64,000 bases of DNA from an uncultured Bacilli bacterium (GTDB taxonomy: Bacteria; Bacillota_I; Bacilli_A; RF39; UBA660): positions 34,157-98,156 of the forward strand of contig CAKPRZ010000004.1 of the NCBI GenBank assembly GCA_934183165.1, given 5' to 3'. Positions 1 to 9,513 of this stretch are shown here, in pieces (the stretch's first letter is position 1; each line of letters opens with the position of its first letter). Made by a program: the position numbers and the translations under genes. Below the pieces are notes generated by a model, which was not told the origin of the DNA, did not search any database, and saw only the letters and a list, made by a program, of their open reading frames with translations.

Positions 1-2
1 AA

Positions 3-1103
3 TTAAAGAATCATACGGTTTATAAAAATACAGATATAGAAATAAAAATTAGTGATGGAAAGTTAAAAGTTTTAAATAGTCAAGTTGAATATGACAAAAT
101 GTCTAAATCGGAACAAAATTATTTTAAATTTCTTTATTTTGATATTTTAGTTCATCAAAAGATTTTAGAAGGAAAATTGCATATAATTATTGATGATCCA
201 TTTGATAGTTATGATGATATTTATGTCCAAGATTCAATAGCAATAATAACAAAATTAATAAATGAACATATTGAAGATATTGATACAATTGATATTTTTT
301 CTCACAGTATGTATATTCTTGATTTATATGATTCATTGAAAAAAATATATAATAAATTTAATATTTACTGGATGGATCAAATTGGTTTAACAAAAGAAAT
401 AAATATATTTGAAGATGGCTATCTTTTGTTTGAAAAAATAGATATAAATCCTTACGATTATGGAATTATATTGAAGATTAGCGATAAAATGGTTGATAAA
501 TATTCATTGATTGCATTTGCTGCACTTTTAAGAAATGAAATAAATGTAGAGCGTTTGTTATTTAAAAATAATAGCAATGGTGAACTTTCTGATGTGAAAA
601 ATAAAGTAGAAGAACTATATAATAAAATATCAGAATCAATCGATCATGTGAGGCAGGAAATATCAATAATTGAATTAAATAACATTATTAATGAAATATT
701 TTATTTTGGCTTAAACGATAACGAAATACAGAATGTGTCATCTTTATTTGATGATATTTCAAAAGATTATGTTGATATAGATATAAAAGCAAAAACTGGT
801 TCTGGAAATGTTGTATCGGTTCCTAAAAATGATATTTGTTATATATTAATTTATAAAATATTATTTGGTTTGAAAATTAGAAGATTATTAGAAAAGAAGG
901 TTTATGATATTGTACAAGAAGACTACACTGAAGTGTGGGATTTAATTGAAAAAATACCAAATACTCCATTGTATGATTATTATAATTTATATAAATACAT
1001 AATTAATTCGTTTAATCATTCTTCATCAAGAGTTGTTCCACCAATTTTTGTGTATAGTTTCAAATCATTACGAGAAATGTATGAAGAATTACAAGCATTG
1101 TAG
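3..1103 (+). CDS. C-terminal part of a P-loop (SMC/AAA_13-like) ATPase, cut by the window edge
   Basis: The frame is open from the first bases, so the true start lies upstream; the internal ATG at base 99 has no ribosome-binding site. Soon after that ATG come an SKSEQNYFKF segment resembling a degenerate ABC/SMC signature and the hydrophobic-acidic string HIIIDDPFDSYDD, which looks like a Walker B followed by a D-loop. This arrangement is typical of the C-terminal lobe of RecF/SMC-like and anticodon-nuclease-type (AAA_13) ATPases. The Walker A would be outside the window. The rest is helical and contains no nuclease motif I recognise. Many such proteins belong to defence systems, but nothing visible here proves that. 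Confidence 0.6.
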   Translation, partial: LKNHTVYKNTDIEIKISDGKLKVLNSQVEYDKMSKSEQNYFKFLYFDILVHQKILEGKLHIIIDDPFDSYDDIYVQDSIAIITKLINEHIEDIDTIDIFSHSMYILDLYDSLKKIYNKFNIYWMDQIGLTKEINIFEDGYLLFEKIDINPYDYGIILKISDKMVDKYSLIAFAALLRNEINVERLLFKNNSNGELSDVKNKVEELYNKISESIDHVRQEISIIELNNIINEIFYFGLNDNEIQNVSSLFDDISKDYVDIDIKAKTGSGNVVSVPKNDICYILIYKILFGLKIRRLLEKKVYDIVQEDYTEVWDLIEKIPNTPLYDYYNLYKYIINSFNHSSSRVVPPIFVYSFKSLREMYEELQAL

Positions 1104-1254
1104 AATTCTAGATACTAAAACTAGATACTAAATCTCAAAAATAAAGTTATTCTTATAAACTTTGGTAAATTATGATAAAAGAAAAAGCCTTAATTTATAA
1201 GACTTTAACTAAATATTAAATTATTACGAACTGATATTAATATTTCCCCCTGAA

Positions 1255-1276
1255 GGAGCCGAAAGACTCCATTTTT
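1255..1276 (+). terminator. Intrinsic terminator
   Basis: A GGAGCC/GACTCC hairpin with a GAAA loop and one internal mismatch is followed by a short T run. It closes the transcript of the upstream ATPase gene. Confidence 0.5.
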
Positions 1277-1315
1277 GTTTGCTGTAAACTAAGACGAATA
1301 ACTTTTTAATATTTA

Positions 1316-1324
1316 TGTTATAAT
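1316..1324 (+). promoter_or_regulatory. Extended -10 promoter of the ASCH gene
   Basis: TGTTATAAT, an extended -10, lies 24 bases before the ATG. The -35 region is poor, as expected when TGn is present. A ribosome-binding site AGGAGG follows at about 1336-1341. Confidence 0.55.
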
Positions 1325-1347
1325 GTTTATATATTAGGAGGTTCCAA

Positions 1348-1752
1348 ATGAAAGTAATAAGTATTAAAGAACCATTTGCAACTTTGATAGCTAACGGTAT
1401 TAAAAAAATAGAAACAAGAAGTTGGAAAACTAATTATCGTGGTGAATTATTTATACATGCTAGTGGAAAGCAACTTGCCAAAGAATTTATTAAAAATGAT
1501 TTTGTATTAGATTTAATAAAAAATATGGACATGAATTATGGTAATATTATTTGTAAATGTAATTTAGTTGACTGCATCTATATGGATGAACAATTTTTAA
1601 ATTATATAAAGCAAAATCAAATAGAATATAATCTAGGCGAATATAAACTAGGAAGGTATGCATGGATTATAGAAGATGTAGAACCTATTTATCCAATATC
1701 TGCAAAGGGACGATTAAACCTTTGGAATTTTGATGATATACAAAATAAATAA
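1348..1752 (+). CDS. ASCH domain protein (PUA-like RNA-binding fold)
   Basis: 134 aa. It starts MKVISIKEPFATLIANGIK and continues IETRSWKTNYRGELFIHASG, the usual opening of ASCH/YqfB-like proteins; a GRYAWIIEDVEPI segment and a final GRLNLWNF complete the domain. The ASCH fold is PUA-like and is thought to bind RNA or modified nucleosides, some members being amidohydrolases. AGGAGG seven bases before the ATG fixes the start. It has its own extended -10 promoter and appears to be a single-gene unit or to be read together with the membrane protein gene 63 bases downstream. Confidence 0.85.
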   Translation: MKVISIKEPFATLIANGIKKIETRSWKTNYRGELFIHASGKQLAKEFIKNDFVLDLIKNMDMNYGNIICKCNLVDCIYMDEQFLNYIKQNQIEYNLGEYKLGRYAWIIEDVEPIYPISAKGRLNLWNFDDIQNK

Positions 1753-1815
1753 ATGTATTGTTTGCTGAACCATGTCTGTGATATATTATTACTATAATAG
1801 AGGTATGGTAGTAAG

Positions 1816-2358
1816 ATGAAAAAATTATGTACAAAAGAAATAATTGATAAGATATTAGTAATGTCAATAATAATGGTTATTAGTGGCGTTTTTGGATTTA
1901 TATATGAGGTCTTATTTTACAAAATAGAATTGGGATACTTTGTAAAAAGAGGCACGGTATATGGACCTTGGATACCAATATATGGATTTGGAGGATTATT
2001 TATATTTATTACAACTTATAAACATAAAGATAAAGTAAGCTTAACCTTTTTAATAAGCTTGTTAGTATGTGGCCTTTTAGAATTTATGACAGGATATTTG
2101 TTATATCACATAGAAGGAATAAGATTATGGGACTACAATAATGAAATTTTAAATTCTGGTAACATAGGTGGATATGTTTGCTTAAGATCTGTAGTTTTCT
2201 TTGGCATATCTGGTCTTTTCTTGATGAGGTGTGTATTGCCTTTAATTACCAATTTAAAAACAAAGTTATCATTTAAAAAATTCTCTTTTATTAGTGTATT
2301 TCCATGTACGTTATTTTTGATTGATTTCATAGTTAGTGATATTTTTAAATTAAAATAG
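1816..2358 (+). CDS. Putative ABC-transporter type IV (CmpB family) membrane protein
   Basis: 180 aa with about five hydrophobic segments. The motif FIYEVLFYKI followed by FVKRGTVYGPWIPIYGFGG is the hallmark of the ABC_trans_CmpB family (also called putative ABC-transporter type IV), which occurs widely in Bacillota without a proven substrate. The ribosome-binding site is weak (GAGGTATGG about 10 bases upstream), but no earlier in-frame start is available. No partner ATPase gene adjoins it, so the ABC label should be read as a family name only. Confidence 0.75.
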   Translation: MKKLCTKEIIDKILVMSIIMVISGVFGFIYEVLFYKIELGYFVKRGTVYGPWIPIYGFGGLFIFITTYKHKDKVSLTFLISLLVCGLLEFMTGYLLYHIEGIRLWDYNNEILNSGNIGGYVCLRSVVFFGISGLFLMRCVLPLITNLKTKLSFKKFSFISVFPCTLFLIDFIVSDIFKLK

Positions 2359-2400
2359 ATTAATAAATGTGTTATACTTACAAAGATAAGTGGTGATAAA

Positions 2401-5400
2401 ATGAGTGAAAAGTTAACATTAGATGAATTTAATTCTATAATAAAAAAACTAAATGATGAGTCTTATTCTATCGATGAAAAATTATCTTTTCAAGAAAAAT
2501 TATTGTTATCTGATCTAAGTAATATTCCATCTACAGAGTGGGGAAAAGTAACCCTTATGACAGATGGTAATATGATCGATTTCTCTAAAACAAAAGCTAA
2601 TATTGATTTTAATATATTTAAATATTTAGGAAATGGTAATTTTAAGAATTGTAATATCACTCATTTAGAAAACTTTCCCGGATATCTTAACCATTCAAAT
2701 TTTGATGAAAAAGCTATGAAAGATAATAAAGAATTGTTTTTATCAAATCTTTTTTCAGATGAATTCAAAGACAAATATTATTCTAGAATGATAACAATGG
2801 ATGATTTGTCTTTATTAAATGATGCACAAATAAACGAATTAAAAGTCAAAAATATTCCTCACTATGTAGGATCAGCGGAAATTAACATTCAATTACTTGA
2901 AACACTAGGAATAGAAAAAATTCTAAAAATATATAAAACTTCTAAAAATGATTATGATGCAATCAATTCTATTTACAATAATTACGCTTCTATATTATAT
3001 GAAGAAGATAAAAATATTGTTGATGAACTAAAAAACACTCAGGCAACTAGAATAAAAAATGTATTATTTACAAAGTTAAAACAATATTTAAGCAAAGATG
3101 ATTATGAAGGTATTGATTTAGAGATGCTCCCTAAGATGTTTTTAGAGGAATATATTAAAAAATTTAATTTAGATGATGAATTAATAAATGCTTTTGGAAT
3201 TGATAATGTTTTAAAACTCGAAAATGAAACAAAAATATTTTCTATATGCAAAAATTTGAGTTTTGATGAAGATGATCTTGAAAATTTCCAAAATGGTAAT
3301 CTATCTTATGAAGAATTTAGAGATGCATTTGCCGATTTACTTAATAAAGCGCGACTAGTAGGAAGATATAAAATAAGTAAGGAATATGATTATGATTTAG
3401 AAAAAATGGTAACTAAAGATAATAGTTATAGTTTTATTTTTGGAAAATTTAGACAGGATTTTCCAGATATTTTTATTGATGATAAAGCACCAGATAAATT
3501 AAAGAAAGAATTTTATGAAGGAAAACTAACTTTTAATTGTCTACTTAATCATGAATACATACCATACATTAAAACAAAAAATCTTTCTAAATTGTTTAAT
3601 TTTTCTTCCAATAAATCAAGTGAAAAATTTGTTTATGATTATACTAGAAAATTTGGTAATAGTAAATTTATAAGTTTGGTAAAAAAATATAATATTACAG
3701 ACTTAAAGATTTTAAATTCTGAAAAATCAGATTTTGATTTTAAGAGTAAAGAAGGTTTTGAAAAATACTTACGTGATATTCTATATGACAAATTATGCCA
3801 AAACGATGATTTACCAGATACGACTAGAAAAACTATTCTTGCTAACAATGATTTTAGAAATGAACATCCAAATGTAGTTATTGATCTAGAAGCATTGTCA
3901 AATTTAAATATTCCTAATAACGATTATGAATTATTGAAGGAAAAGATTTCATATAACTATTTAACTGCCAATGATGTTATGCATTATCCAGAACTTGTAT
4001 CTTTATTAAAAGGTAAAGATTTAACTACAGTATTAAGTATTAGCAACACGATTCATCTATTGAAAAAATTAAATGAAGATGAAATATTGAACTTAATAGC
4101 AAAATATGGAAAGTCTTTTAATTATGCATTTAAAATAATATCCGAAAACTATGATAGTGAACTAGAAAATCTATCTTATGAAGATATTGAAAATAAAATA
4201 GAAAAAACTATTGTTGATGAATACAAAAATGGTAAATATTTTTATAATGAGGATTCTCCAGAAGTAATAAAAGAAAAATATCCTGAATTATATTTGGATT
4301 CTTCTGCTCCTGATGAATTAAAAAATAGATTTTATAATATAGCTAATCAAAAACTTACTTTTCCTGACTTACGTGCTCATAAAGAGTGGTTACCCTACTT
4401 AGAAGGAAAATCTGTTATAACAGCGTTACTTAAAAGCTGTCGTGATCCTGAGATATTAAAAAAATATTTTGATTTGTTTGGTAATGAAAAAGCATTAAAA
4501 CTTGGAATAAATAAATATGAAACAGTATTACCTATGTTACAATTTGATAATGTAGAATTGATGAAAAAATGGTACGATAGAACAGGTCAAAGATTTTTAC
4601 CTGATGCTGCTATAATAAATAATTTTGATTTAGCTGAAGCTGATAAATTTTTTAGATTTGGTTCTAATTGGACTAAATTGATGCAACTAAATAATTATTC
4701 TGTTGATTACGAAACAAAAGATGGTGTATTAAAATTAGCTTATTCTTTTGGAGTCTTCGATGGGGATGAAAAAGGATTAAAATCGACTGTTGATATTTTG
4801 ACTCGAATACCTAGAAAATTAAATCCTAATTATAGTTCTACAATGAAAAAACTCATAAATCAAGCAAACAATGATGTTTTATTTAAATCTTTTTTAAATA
4901 AAGCAATAGAAGAAGAAAATGTACAAGTTAATTCTGATGAACCTTTGCTTGATCAAATTTATAGAAAAAATGATGATAATTCATATACTTTAACGATTAA
5001 CCAACAAAACTGTCCAAAAACTACTGGTTTAATTCGTAACCTAATGGCACAGTATGAAGATTTACCAGTATTACATTATCTTAAGGTTCATAGCTTGTTT
5101 AGTGGCTTTAGTATGAAATATGATAAAGATTTTAGAGATTTCCTTGTTAATAATATAGATGAGATTTTATCTAGTCCAGAATATACAACTTATTTGTCAA
5201 AAATACAAAGACAATTTTCAGAAATAAAGGCTATAAATAGTAATAGAAAGTTAACGCTAGAGTTAGCAAAAAATTATGTTATAAGTAATAAGTATATTGG
5301 TATTCAACCAGGAAATGAGTTGGCAGCAGATATATCAGCAACGGCTGGTTATAGTCAAACTGACTTTGATGTTTTACAAGAAATATATAATTATGGTAAA

Positions 5401-6510
5401 CAAAGAACGTTTAGTAGTATTCCTAGAATAGAGGGACAAAAAGATGATTATAAATACGAAATGTTAAGACTAGATGATGCTCTTGCAATGGCAATTGGTG
5501 CTTTTACTGATTGTTGCCAAGAGTTAGGAGACGTTGCTGAAATGTGTATGGAGCATAGTATGGTTGATAAAAATGGTCGTGTTTTTGTAATTAAAGATAG
5601 TGATAATAATATAGTAGCTCAAAGTTGGGTATGGAGAAATAAAAGTGTATTATGTTTTGACAACATTGAAATTCCTAGCAAAGCCTTTAATAGAGCATTA
5701 AAACTAAGAAGTGAACATAGAGACTTATTTTCACAAGAAGTATATGATGTATATAAGCAAGCAGCAATAGAACTTATGAATAAAGATGAAGAAAAATATG
5801 CTAAATTGCTTTCTGAAGGATTCATTAGTAAAGAACAATATGATGGATTACATTTGAGTAAAGTTACAGTTGGACTTGGCTACAATGATATTGCTAATAC
5901 CATAAAAAAGAATGCAAAATTGGAAAAAGATCATATAACAAGGCCACTTCCTTTTGATGCTCCTGTGAAATTAAAGAATCAATTATATGCAAATGATTCA
6001 ACAACTCAATTTATATTGAATGAGAATAAAGATGAATTTAATTATTCTGGAGATACATTGCCTATTTATAGTGATGAATATCAGGAATATGATGATAGCA
6101 ATTTTAACCCTAAACTGCTACTAACTCTTAATAAATTAGAAATGTTAACTAAAAACAAATATAGTGATTTAGAAACAGATGTTGTAGCAGATAATTCTAA
6201 CATAGTTAGTTCAATTGCTGAAAACTATAATTTAGATCCATCAAGTACTAAAATAGTTATGAATCCTAATTTTGCAATTATTTATGCTTGTGAAGATGAT
6301 AATTTAAAAATTGGTGATTTGTTATACAATAATAAGCTTGGTGATGATAAAGTTTTAGTAATGCAAATCAAATTAGCTTTAGATCAAATAAGTAAAGATA
6401 AAAAAATAGATATATCTAAATTAACGGAAAATCAATTAGAAGTATTCAATGATGCTAATGCTATAGGAAACGAAATAGAAATAGAAAAAGGATTAGGAAA
6501 TTCAAAGTAA
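2401..6510 (+). CDS. Giant repeat protein of unknown function (1369 aa)
   Basis: Not recognised. No signal peptide or membrane segment is visible, so it is probably cytoplasmic. Residues about 354-400, 489-535 and 627-675 hold three related units of the form [F/Y/H]P-x-[ILV]-x-[IL]D...LK...F/Y...LTF...PYLxGK, suggesting tandem helical repeats. The best-conserved-looking part is near the C-terminus: TDCCQ at about 1036-1040, AQSWVWR at about 1073-1079 and FDNIE at about 1086-1090, a cysteine- and tryptophan-containing domain that looks enzymatic or ligand-binding and has a faint GNAT flavour. The start is supported by GGTGAT three bases before the ATG and a TTATAC -10 box at 2371-2376. A strong terminator overlaps its stop codon, so it is a single-gene transcript. 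Confidence 0.6.
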   Translation: MSEKLTLDEFNSIIKKLNDESYSIDEKLSFQEKLLLSDLSNIPSTEWGKVTLMTDGNMIDFSKTKANIDFNIFKYLGNGNFKNCNITHLENFPGYLNHSNFDEKAMKDNKELFLSNLFSDEFKDKYYSRMITMDDLSLLNDAQINELKVKNIPHYVGSAEINIQLLETLGIEKILKIYKTSKNDYDAINSIYNNYASILYEEDKNIVDELKNTQATRIKNVLFTKLKQYLSKDDYEGIDLEMLPKMFLEEYIKKFNLDDELINAFGIDNVLKLENETKIFSICKNLSFDEDDLENFQNGNLSYEEFRDAFADLLNKARLVGRYKISKEYDYDLEKMVTKDNSYSFIFGKFRQDFPDIFIDDKAPDKLKKEFYEGKLTFNCLLNHEYIPYIKTKNLSKLFNFSSNKSSEKFVYDYTRKFGNSKFISLVKKYNITDLKILNSEKSDFDFKSKEGFEKYLRDILYDKLCQNDDLPDTTRKTILANNDFRNEHPNVVIDLEALSNLNIPNNDYELLKEKISYNYLTANDVMHYPELVSLLKGKDLTTVLSISNTIHLLKKLNEDEILNLIAKYGKSFNYAFKIISENYDSELENLSYEDIENKIEKTIVDEYKNGKYFYNEDSPEVIKEKYPELYLDSSAPDELKNRFYNIANQKLTFPDLRAHKEWLPYLEGKSVITALLKSCRDPEILKKYFDLFGNEKALKLGINKYETVLPMLQFDNVELMKKWYDRTGQRFLPDAAIINNFDLAEADKFFRFGSNWTKLMQLNNYSVDYETKDGVLKLAYSFGVFDGDEKGLKSTVDILTRIPRKLNPNYSSTMKKLINQANNDVLFKSFLNKAIEEENVQVNSDEPLLDQIYRKNDDNSYTLTINQQNCPKTTGLIRNLMAQYEDLPVLHYLKVHSLFSGFSMKYDKDFRDFLVNNIDEILSSPEYTTYLSKIQRQFSEIKAINSNRKLTLELAKNYVISNKYIGIQPGNELAADISATAGYSQTDFDVLQEIYNYGKQRTFSSIPRIEGQKDDYKYEMLRLDDALAMAIGAFTDCCQELGDVAEMCMEHSMVDKNGRVFVIKDSDNNIVAQSWVWRNKSVLCFDNIEIPSKAFNRALKLRSEHRDLFSQEVYDVYKQAAIELMNKDEEKYAKLLSEGFISKEQYDGLHLSKVTVGLGYNDIANTIKKNAKLEKDHITRPLPFDAPVKLKNQLYANDSTTQFILNENKDEFNYSGDTLPIYSDEYQEYDDSNFNPKLLLTLNKLEMLTKNKYSDLETDVVADNSNIVSSIAENYNLDPSSTKIVMNPNFAIIYACEDDNLKIGDLLYNNKLGDDKVLVMQIKLALDQISKDKKIDISKLTENQLEVFNDANAIGNEIEIEKGLGNSK

Positions 6511-6527
6511 AGTGAATTTCCTTTTTT
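6496..6527 (+). terminator. Intrinsic terminator
   Basis: GGAAATTC and GAATTTCC form a perfect 8-bp stem around a 10-base loop, followed by six T. It overlaps the end of the 1369-aa gene. Confidence 0.9.
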
Positions 6528-6569
6528 AGTTATAAATTGGTTTTAAAATACATATTTATATATGAATGC

Positions 6570-6623
6570 TTAACTAAGATTAGTTAATTTTTACTTAACT
6601 TTCATAATTATGTATGTTATACT
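6570..6623 (+). promoter_or_regulatory. Promoter of the SPFH operon with an upstream palindrome
   Basis: TTAACT (6595-6600) and an extended -10 TGTTATACT (TATACT at 6618-6623) are spaced 17 bases apart. Just upstream lies the perfect 8-2-8 inverted repeat TTAACTAAGATTAGTTAA (6570-6587). Its position directly before the -35 suits an operator or activator site. A T-run follows it, so a terminator is the alternative reading. Confidence 0.55.
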
Positions 6624-6709
6624 AACCTTAGAGTAGTAGTGTGTTTTGAGTGTATTATTGGCATTCAATATGTAGTCTATTCAATATTAAACGAAGGAGA
6701 GGGAAGAAA

Positions 6710-7924
6710 ATGGGATTTATTAAAGCATTTTCAGGAGCACTAAGTGGTACATTTGCCGATCAATGGAAAGATTTTTATGTACCTATGCAAGGTGTTCCAG
6801 CAACAGCAGCATTATTTCGCGCAGTACCACAAGGTACTAATGCAGGAAGGGGAGAAAATACTAAAGGTTCTGAAAATATAATCACTAATGGTAGTAAGAT
6901 TATTGTCCCAGAAGGTACAGCATTAATAACTATTCAAGATGGACAAATAACAGGTTTAGTTGCGGAACCAGGTGGATTTGAATTCAGAAGTGATGATCCT
7001 AATTCAAAATCAGTTTTCAGTGGAGATGGAATTTTATCATCTACTATTGGAACAACATGGGACAGAGTAAAATTTGGTGGTCAACCAGGAACTCAACAAT
7101 TAGCATTCTATGTTAATTTAAAAGAAATTCCAAATAATAGATTTGGTACTCAATCAGAAATTTATTGGGATGATGCATATTTAAATACACAGGTTGGAGC
7201 AGTAACAAGAGGTACATATACATTAAAAATAGTAGATCCACTATTATTTGTTAAGAATTTTGTACCACAAATGTACTTACAACCTAATGCCCCTGTATTT
7301 GATTTTGCAGATGATGAAAATGATGCAGGAACTCAATTATTTAATGAAGTAGTTGGAACTTTGTCTGCAGCATTCTCTAATTATACAAATGATCCAAGTA
7401 AAGGAAATCGTATTGCAAAAATTCAAGGAGATCAAATTGGATTTGCTCAAGCAATGAGTCAAGCAGTAGAAGAAGCATATCAATGGAAGAGTAGTAGAGG
7501 TCTAGAAATTGCTAAGACAGCTATCCTTGCTATTGAATATGATGAAGATACTAAAGAATTAATGAAAGATGTTAAGAAGGCTGACGCATTATCTGGTGCA
7601 AGAGGAAATTCATTCATGCAACAATCAGTTGCACGTGGAATGCAAGCAGCAGGCGAAAATCCAAATGGTGGTGGTACTGCAATGGCATTTATGGGAATGG
7701 GTATGAATGCAGCAGGAGGTATGATGCAAGGTATGCAACAACCACAACAAGCTGCACAAAACCCATTTATAAATACTGGAGTACAACAACAAGCACCAGC
7801 ACAACAACCACAAACTCAAGCAGATCCTTATGAAGAATTAAAAAAAGCTAAAGAGTTATTGGATGCTGGAATCATTTCACAAGAAGATTTCGATGCAAAG
7901 AAAAAAAGTTTACTAGGTATATAA
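6710..7924 (+). CDS. ydjI: SPFH/band-7 protein with C-terminal SHOCT domain (YdjI-like)
   Basis: 404 aa from the ATG at 6710, chosen because AAGGAG lies ten bases upstream; a longer reading from 6650 has no ribosome-binding site. The N-terminus MGFIKAFSGALSGTFADQWKDF, split here only by wording, is characteristic of YdjI, the soluble SPFH protein once annotated as virion core protein. The SPFH domain covers roughly residues 20-300, then comes a Met/Gln/Gly-rich linker, and the last 35 residues (DPYEELKKAKELLDAGIIS) are a SHOCT oligomerisation motif. In Bacillus, YdjI works with YdjG and YdjH at the membrane together with the phage-shock protein PspA. The next gene, five bases downstream, is a YdjG-like zinc-ribbon membrane protein. 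No pspA or ydjH copy is seen. Confidence 0.85.
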   Translation: MGFIKAFSGALSGTFADQWKDFYVPMQGVPATAALFRAVPQGTNAGRGENTKGSENIITNGSKIIVPEGTALITIQDGQITGLVAEPGGFEFRSDDPNSKSVFSGDGILSSTIGTTWDRVKFGGQPGTQQLAFYVNLKEIPNNRFGTQSEIYWDDAYLNTQVGAVTRGTYTLKIVDPLLFVKNFVPQMYLQPNAPVFDFADDENDAGTQLFNEVVGTLSAAFSNYTNDPSKGNRIAKIQGDQIGFAQAMSQAVEEAYQWKSSRGLEIAKTAILAIEYDEDTKELMKDVKKADALSGARGNSFMQQSVARGMQAAGENPNGGGTAMAFMGMGMNAAGGMMQGMQQPQQAAQNPFINTGVQQQAPAQQPQTQADPYEELKKAKELLDAGIISQEDFDAKKKSLLGI

Positions 7925-7928
7925 ATTT

Positions 7929-9383
7929 ATGGAAAACGAAAGTTTAAAAGAAGAGTTAAGTAATGAAGTTTCTGAAAATACGCCAACTGTTGTAAAAACT
8001 GATGTTGATGCAAAAGATGGTCAAAATAAGTGTCCAAAATGTGGCGCTACTGATATTTCATTAAATGTTAAGAATGGTAAATTAAGATGTAATTTTTGTA
8101 GACATGAGTTTGAACCAGAGTCTTTTGATTCAATGCAAAAAGATATAAGCCAATTAGAAGGAGAAGTAATTGGATCTGGTGCAACAAACATAATCGCAGA
8201 TGTAAGCGATATGGTTACGTTTAAATGTAGTAGTTGTGGAGCTGAAGTTGTAGTCGATACGGCTTCATCTGCTCAAGCTAGATGTCATTGGTGCAGAAAT
8301 ATTTTATCAGTTAACCAACAGATTCCTAATGGAGCTATTCCTGATACTGTTTTACCATTTAAAGTTACAAAACAGGATGCTAAAACAGAAATAGAAAAAT
8401 TTGTTGGAAAGCGAAAATTTTATGCACATCCTCAATTTAGAAAAGAATTTACAACAGAAAACATAATGGGTGTTTATTTACCTTATATGATTGTAGACGC
8501 TAATACTCATGCAAATTTATCTGGTCAAGGTGAACATCAAACAAGAAGTTATGTTGTTAAAAATGGAGAACATTCTGAAACATATTATGATGCTGATTTA
8601 TATAATGTTGAAAGAGATTTTGATTTAACTGTTGAAGGTTTAACGGTAGAGTCAAGTAAAGACAAACTTGATACCAATTCTAAAGATAGAACAACTAATA
8701 TAATAAATGCAATTATGCCATTTGATACTGAAAACTGTGTAAAATGGAATGCTAATTATATAAAAGGATATACATCTGAAAAAAGGGATACTAATGTTGA
8801 AGATCTTAAGGATTTAGTTAAAGAACAAACTAAGGACGTAGTGAGATTTGCTGCTAATAAAACATTAGAACAATATGATCGTGGAGTTAGATGGGATAGT
8901 CAAAATGTAACAATAAAAGGACAGCAATGGAAGTCAGCATATTTACCAATATGGTTATATAGTTATCAACAGGTTAATGGGGATAAAAAATTATTACACT
9001 ATGTAGCAGTTAATGCTAGAACAAAAGAAACTATGGGTAGTGTTCCAATACATATGCCTAAACTTTTGTTTATATCATTTCTAGTAGAAATTTTAGGAGT
9101 TATTGCTATGATATTCACATATAGTGATGATAGCAATTGGCCATGGTTATTTTTAGCAAGTGGTTTTGTATATTTCTTCATAATATATAGTAAATATAGA
9201 AATAGTGGAGCTAGACATAATCACGAAACAGAGACTAAAACTAACATGTCCAACCTTAAAGAAAATGATAATTTTGTAAGGCACGAAACAGGTCTTAGAA
9301 ATCCTATGATGGATGGTTCTAATAATAGAAGCGTTAATGGAACTACTAGTGCAATGAATGTTTTGAAATCATTTAAAAAATGA
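7929..9383 (+). CDS. ydjG: Zinc-ribbon membrane protein (YdjG-like), partner of the SPFH protein
   Basis: 484 aa. Two zinc ribbons open the protein: CPKCGATD...CNFCRHEF (about residues 35-60) and CSSCGAEV...CHWCRNIL (about 99-121). A long soluble region follows, then two adjacent membrane helices near residues 375-425, and a polar C-terminal tail. This is the architecture of the TFIIB-type zinc-ribbon proteins, such as YdjG, that pair with YdjI. It is translated five bases after the SPFH gene and shares its transcript; a strong terminator follows at once. Probable role: anchoring the SPFH protein to the membrane in an envelope-stress or membrane-fluidity function (inferred from the Bacillus pair). 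Confidence 0.75.
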   Translation: MENESLKEELSNEVSENTPTVVKTDVDAKDGQNKCPKCGATDISLNVKNGKLRCNFCRHEFEPESFDSMQKDISQLEGEVIGSGATNIIADVSDMVTFKCSSCGAEVVVDTASSAQARCHWCRNILSVNQQIPNGAIPDTVLPFKVTKQDAKTEIEKFVGKRKFYAHPQFRKEFTTENIMGVYLPYMIVDANTHANLSGQGEHQTRSYVVKNGEHSETYYDADLYNVERDFDLTVEGLTVESSKDKLDTNSKDRTTNIINAIMPFDTENCVKWNANYIKGYTSEKRDTNVEDLKDLVKEQTKDVVRFAANKTLEQYDRGVRWDSQNVTIKGQQWKSAYLPIWLYSYQQVNGDKKLLHYVAVNARTKETMGSVPIHMPKLLFISFLVEILGVIAMIFTYSDDSNWPWLFLASGFVYFFIIYSKYRNSGARHNHETETKTNMSNLKENDNFVRHETGLRNPMMDGSNNRSVNGTTSAMNVLKSFKK

Positions 9384-9389
9384 AACTAG

Positions 9390-9411
9390 ACAGGCTGATG
9401 CCTGTTTTTTT
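9390..9411 (+). terminator. Intrinsic terminator
   Basis: ACAGGC-TGAT-GCCTGT stem-loop followed by seven T. It ends the SPFH/zinc-ribbon operon. Confidence 0.9.
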
Positions 9412-9462
9412 ATAAAAAAATAAAAGAAATTTTTATAAAAAGATATATTTATTTATTATTTA

Positions 9463-9471
9463 TGGTATACT
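9463..9471 (+). promoter_or_regulatory. Extended -10 promoter of the HD hydrolase gene
   Basis: TGGTATACT, an extended -10, lies about 43 bases before the start codon in an otherwise A/T-only stretch. Confidence 0.5.
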
Positions 9472-9513
9472 TTAACAGTAATAATAAATGAGTTATATAA
9501 ATGAGGGATGTTA

